Part shown: positions 15,975 through 18,410 of the stretch, piece after piece
How positions within the stretch are numbered: the first letter of the stretch is position 1
Layout of the letters: every line of letters begins with the position of its first letter
DNA from: an uncultured Phycisphaerales bacterium
Lineage (GTDB): Bacteria; Planctomycetota; Phycisphaerae; Sedimentisphaerales; Anaerobacaceae
Direction: 5' to 3'
Length of the DNA: 18,410 nt
Assembly: GCA_937927975.1 (NCBI GenBank)
Contig: CALEZT010000121.1
Coordinates: 1 to 18,410, forward strand
Translations under genes and position numbers: made by a program
The notes under the pieces: model-generated
Database searches by the model: none
What the model was told of the DNA's origin: nothing
What the model saw: only the letters and a program-made list of their open reading frames with translations

Positions 15975-16697
15975 ATGACGAAGATCGCAGAACGAATCCA
16001 ACGGATCGAAGGAATCATCGCGGAAACCTGCGCCAGGGTGGGCCGGGAGCCGCAGGACATTCGTCTGGTTATCGTGACCAAGTCCGCCGAGTTCGAGCAG
16101 ATCCAGGAAGTGATCCGCCTCGGACATAACCACCTGGGCGAAAACCGGGTGCAGCAACTCAAGAAGGTCGCCGGCCAGGTCCAGGAATTCATCGAAGCGT
16201 CGCCTCCCGACGCCGGCCTGCCCGCGGAGATCCACTGGCACATGATCGGTCACCTCCAGCGGAACAAGGTGCGTCCGATCCTGGCGTCGGTCTCGCTGGT
16301 GCATTCCGTGGACACGCTGCGACTGGCGGAAGAGATCAACCACTCCGGGGCCAAGCTGGGCCTCTGTCCGCGGGTGCTGCTCCAGGTGAACACCTCGAAC
16401 GAGCCCCAGAAGTACGGCGTGCCCGTCGGAGCGGCCACCCATTTGGCCGAGCAGATCGAGACGCTCCCCCACCTGAAGCTGATCGGCCTGATGACCATGG
16501 CCCCTCTGACCCGCAACAAAGACGTCGTGCGGGCCTGCTTCGCACGGGCCCGAGAACTCCACATCGAGATGCGAGGCGAGAAGATCGTCGGAAATCAGTT
16601 CACCGAGCTGAGCATGGGCATGAGCTCGGACTACGAGGTCGCCATCGAGGAAGGGGCGACCATCCTTCGTCTGGGCTCTGCGATCTTCGCCGGCTGA
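15975..16697 (+). CDS. yggS: YggS/PROSC family pyridoxal phosphate homeostasis protein
   Basis: The 240-residue single-domain (beta/alpha)8 protein binds PLP and keeps free PLP and amino-acid pools in balance without known catalysis. The Schiff-base lysine is Lys36 in LVIVTKSAE. Other family motifs are HLGENRVQQL, WHMIGHLQRNK, LLQVNTSNEPQKYG, GLMTMAP and the C-terminal LSMGMSSDYEVAIEEGATILRLGSAIF. Its length matches the family. The ATG at 15975 has no good ribosome binding site of its own. An 8-codon frame starting at 15952, preceded by AAAGGA at 15938-15943, ends in a TGA that overlaps this ATG, so translational coupling is plausible. A phosphatase gene follows 163 bp downstream. Confidence 0.94.
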   Translation: MTKIAERIQRIEGIIAETCARVGREPQDIRLVIVTKSAEFEQIQEVIRLGHNHLGENRVQQLKKVAGQVQEFIEASPPDAGLPAEIHWHMIGHLQRNKVRPILASVSLVHSVDTLRLAEEINHSGAKLGLCPRVLLQVNTSNEPQKYGVPVGAATHLAEQIETLPHLKLIGLMTMAPLTRNKDVVRACFARARELHIEMRGEKIVGNQFTELSMGMSSDYEVAIEEGATILRLGSAIFAG

Positions 16698-16860
16698 GAG
16701 CTTCCCAGGCAGGTCGCATGCCCGTTTTTCCGAGGTTTGTCCATTCCTCCGAACGAATCCCCCAAAGTGACGCGCGAAATCGGACGACATTGGGAATGCC
16801 GAAACCGCGTACAGGGACGTGCGCCGCACCTCCCGACGCCAGAGAAAGAAGGCGACCATT

Positions 16861-18138
16861 ATGGGGCTTACGACGTCAGCACGCAGCATGACCGCACCGG
16901 GAGGATTCATCGATGTGGTCTATCTGTCCGATAAACCGCACATACCCGCAGAGATCCGGCGGCTCTTCCGCCACAAAAAGCTGACCTACCAGATGCTGCG
17001 TCTGGACCAGTACAACGAGATGCGCGCCCAGAGCAACCGGATCGGCACCGTGCTGGTCGACGCCGAGGGCGGCGACCTCGCGCAGGACCAGCGTCTGGGC
17101 CGGATACTCCAGGCCCTCGAACGAGACAACCTGGGCATCGTCCTGCTGACCCAGCGGGTCAGGAAGCCCGTCCGCAGCTTCTCCCTGGTTTCCTCCGAAT
17201 CCAGCTTCTCGATGGCCAACAGCCTCGACATGATCTCCATGGACGACCTGTGGGCCAGCATCAGCGTCAACCTCGCGCAGCGCAAGCATCAGAACTCCGG
17301 CATCGCCACCAAACCGCCGGGACCGACCAGCCTGGCCGAGCGGCTCTGGGAGAAGCAGCCCGTCGACCCCTCTGAAGCCCACGGGGCCTTCGTGGACAAC
17401 GTGAAAGAGCAGTTGCGGCTGGCCGGTCTCCTTCAGCGGGATTTCCTCCCCGCCCAACTGCCCAACAGCGACGACCTGCAGTGGGTCGTCACCTTCCTGC
17501 CGGCCGAGTGGGTCTCCGGCGACATCTACGACGTCGCGAGGATCGACGAGCAGCACATCGGGTTCTACGTCGCCGACGCAGTCGGTCACTCGATGCCCGC
17601 CGCCCTGCTGACCATGTTCATCAAGCAGGCGCTGGTGATGCGACAGACCATCGACAAGAACTACCGCATCTTCTCGCCGACCGAGGTGGTCAAGAACCTC
17701 AACGTGAAGATGGCCGGCCAGAAACTCTCCGGCTACCAGTTCGCCACCTGCTGCTACTGCCTCCTGAACGTCAAGACCCGTCAACTGACCTTCGCCCGCG
17801 CGGGACATCCCTACCCGATCCTGCTGCGAGAGGGCGAGCCGCCCCGGCAACTCGAAGCGCGAGGCTCGCTGCTGGGGATCTTCGAGAACGCCCAGTTCCT
17901 GCAGGAGACCGTCCAGCTTCAGAAAGGCGACCGACTGCTGCTGTACTCCGACGGCGCCGAGGACCTGGTCGGACGCCTGCACGACAAGAGCGGATTCCAG
18001 TTCACCGAGGAGATGCTGTCCCTCGTGGATCGCCCGATCACCGAGATCGTCGATCGCCTCACCGAACTGGCCCGCAATCGCGAAGTCGATCCCGCGGAGG
18101 TGGACGACCTGACCCTCCTCGGGCTCGAAATCCACTGA
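16861..18138 (+). CDS. SpoIIE/PP2C-type serine phosphatase with divergent receiver-like N-terminus
   Basis: The 425-residue protein probably dephosphorylates an anti-sigma-factor antagonist or similar protein in a partner-switching pathway. Residues ~16-120 look like a response-regulator receiver: Asp24 after the first strand, Asp67 in VLVDAEG at the phosphoacceptor position, and Thr97 in IVLLTQ. The conserved lysine of the fifth strand is not evident. Residues ~190-425 form the SpoIIE domain, with the metal-binding acids in VSGDIYD (Asp221), YVADAVGHSMPAALL (Asp239), LLYSDGAEDL (Asp364) and the final DDLTLL (Asp415-Asp416). The start is at ATG 16861, with AAGAAGG at 16846-16852. An in-frame start at 16819 is less well placed. 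No kinase, anti-sigma or STAS gene lies in view. Confidence 0.9.
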   Translation: MGLTTSARSMTAPGGFIDVVYLSDKPHIPAEIRRLFRHKKLTYQMLRLDQYNEMRAQSNRIGTVLVDAEGGDLAQDQRLGRILQALERDNLGIVLLTQRVRKPVRSFSLVSSESSFSMANSLDMISMDDLWASISVNLAQRKHQNSGIATKPPGPTSLAERLWEKQPVDPSEAHGAFVDNVKEQLRLAGLLQRDFLPAQLPNSDDLQWVVTFLPAEWVSGDIYDVARIDEQHIGFYVADAVGHSMPAALLTMFIKQALVMRQTIDKNYRIFSPTEVVKNLNVKMAGQKLSGYQFATCCYCLLNVKTRQLTFARAGHPYPILLREGEPPRQLEARGSLLGIFENAQFLQETVQLQKGDRLLLYSDGAEDLVGRLHDKSGFQFTEEMLSLVDRPITEIVDRLTELARNREVDPAEVDDLTLLGLEIH

Positions 18139-18315
18139 CCGGAACGCCGCAGGAGCAGCTCCAGGGCGGACAAACCGCCGATCGTCGCTGTCTTCAGCTT
18201 CGCGCAGCACTCAGAACGCCCCTTCCGTCCCCTGGCGAGCGGCGCTCTCGTGGGAATGAAGAGCCCAATGTGACACGTCTCCCACGATTGGCTTCGTTTC
18301 GCACGACGCTGGCGC

Positions 18316-18410
18316 GAGTTTCAAGTGTGAAGTTTGAAGTTTCAAGTCAGAGCCATCGCCAGAGACCGGCCCCTGCTCACTTGAAACTTGACACTTCACA
18401 CTTGAAACTC
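18316..18410. repeat. 32-bp inverted repeat of the TTTCAAGTGTGAAG family
   Basis: The left arm 18316-18347 and right arm 18379-18410 are reverse complements at 30 of 32 positions, with 31 bp between. The right arm ends at the window edge, so the pairing may continue beyond it. Each arm is itself built of related TTTCAAG/GTGAAG units. A shorter relative lies at 12008-12032. Confidence 0.85.

Noticed and set aside
15600..16910. 436-codon minus-strand frame over yggS
   Set aside because: Mostly antisense to yggS, whose motifs are unambiguous. The part outside yggS has no ribosome binding site at a sensible start.

Overview
The window is GC-rich bacterial chromosome, almost entirely coded on the plus strand. 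It most resembles the Planctomycetes, in particular the Phycisphaerae / Sedimentisphaerales side. That placement is an inference from gene content (K+-type membrane pyrophosphatase, SpoIIE-type phosphatase with a receiver-like N-terminus, a GxxExxY protein among CACAGAGG repeats) and was not tested by any search. I see no rRNA, tRNA, CRISPR array or classical insertion sequence.

Layout. 1-1512: a TIM-barrel, glycoside-hydrolase-like protein with an uncertain 5' end. 1513-2286: a gene-poor stretch holding an inverted-repeat-bounded element (1711-1902). 2287-3355: the ribosomal protein operon rplM-rpsI with a strong promoter and an intrinsic terminator. 3389-3493: a hairpin of CACAGAGG nonamers. 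3655-4665: argC. 4732-4866: a hairpin-rich leader or small RNA candidate. 4947-6318: a small unknown ORF, a CMD/AhpD-like protein and a nitrilase-superfamily amidohydrolase. 6379-7983: a vapBC-type toxin-antitoxin pair and a zinc-ribbon protein with a nucleoside deoxyribosyltransferase/TIR-like domain, a probable defence or accessory island. 8016-9218: argJ. 9359-11845: membrane pyrophosphatase, then a strong terminator. 11961-13040: a cluster of CACAGAGG repeats around rsfS and a GxxExxY PD-(D/E)XK protein. 13081-15299: argS and yjbQ. 15386-15627: a minus-strand small RNA candidate with its own promoter and terminator. 15975-18138: yggS and a SpoIIE-type phosphatase. 18316-18410: a 32-bp inverted repeat of a second repeat family.

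How it fits together. Most genes are housekeeping: translation (L13, S9, RsfS, ArgRS), arginine synthesis (ArgC, ArgJ), membrane energetics (HppA) and PLP homeostasis (YggS). Accessory DNA lies in the gaps: the vapBC/NDT-like island between argC and argJ, and at least two families of iterated palindromic repeats. The points most worth following are the CACAGAGG hairpins clustered around the GxxExxY nuclease-like gene, the minus-strand small RNA at about 15.4-15.6 kb, and the zinc-ribbon NDT/TIR-like protein beside the toxin-antitoxin pair.
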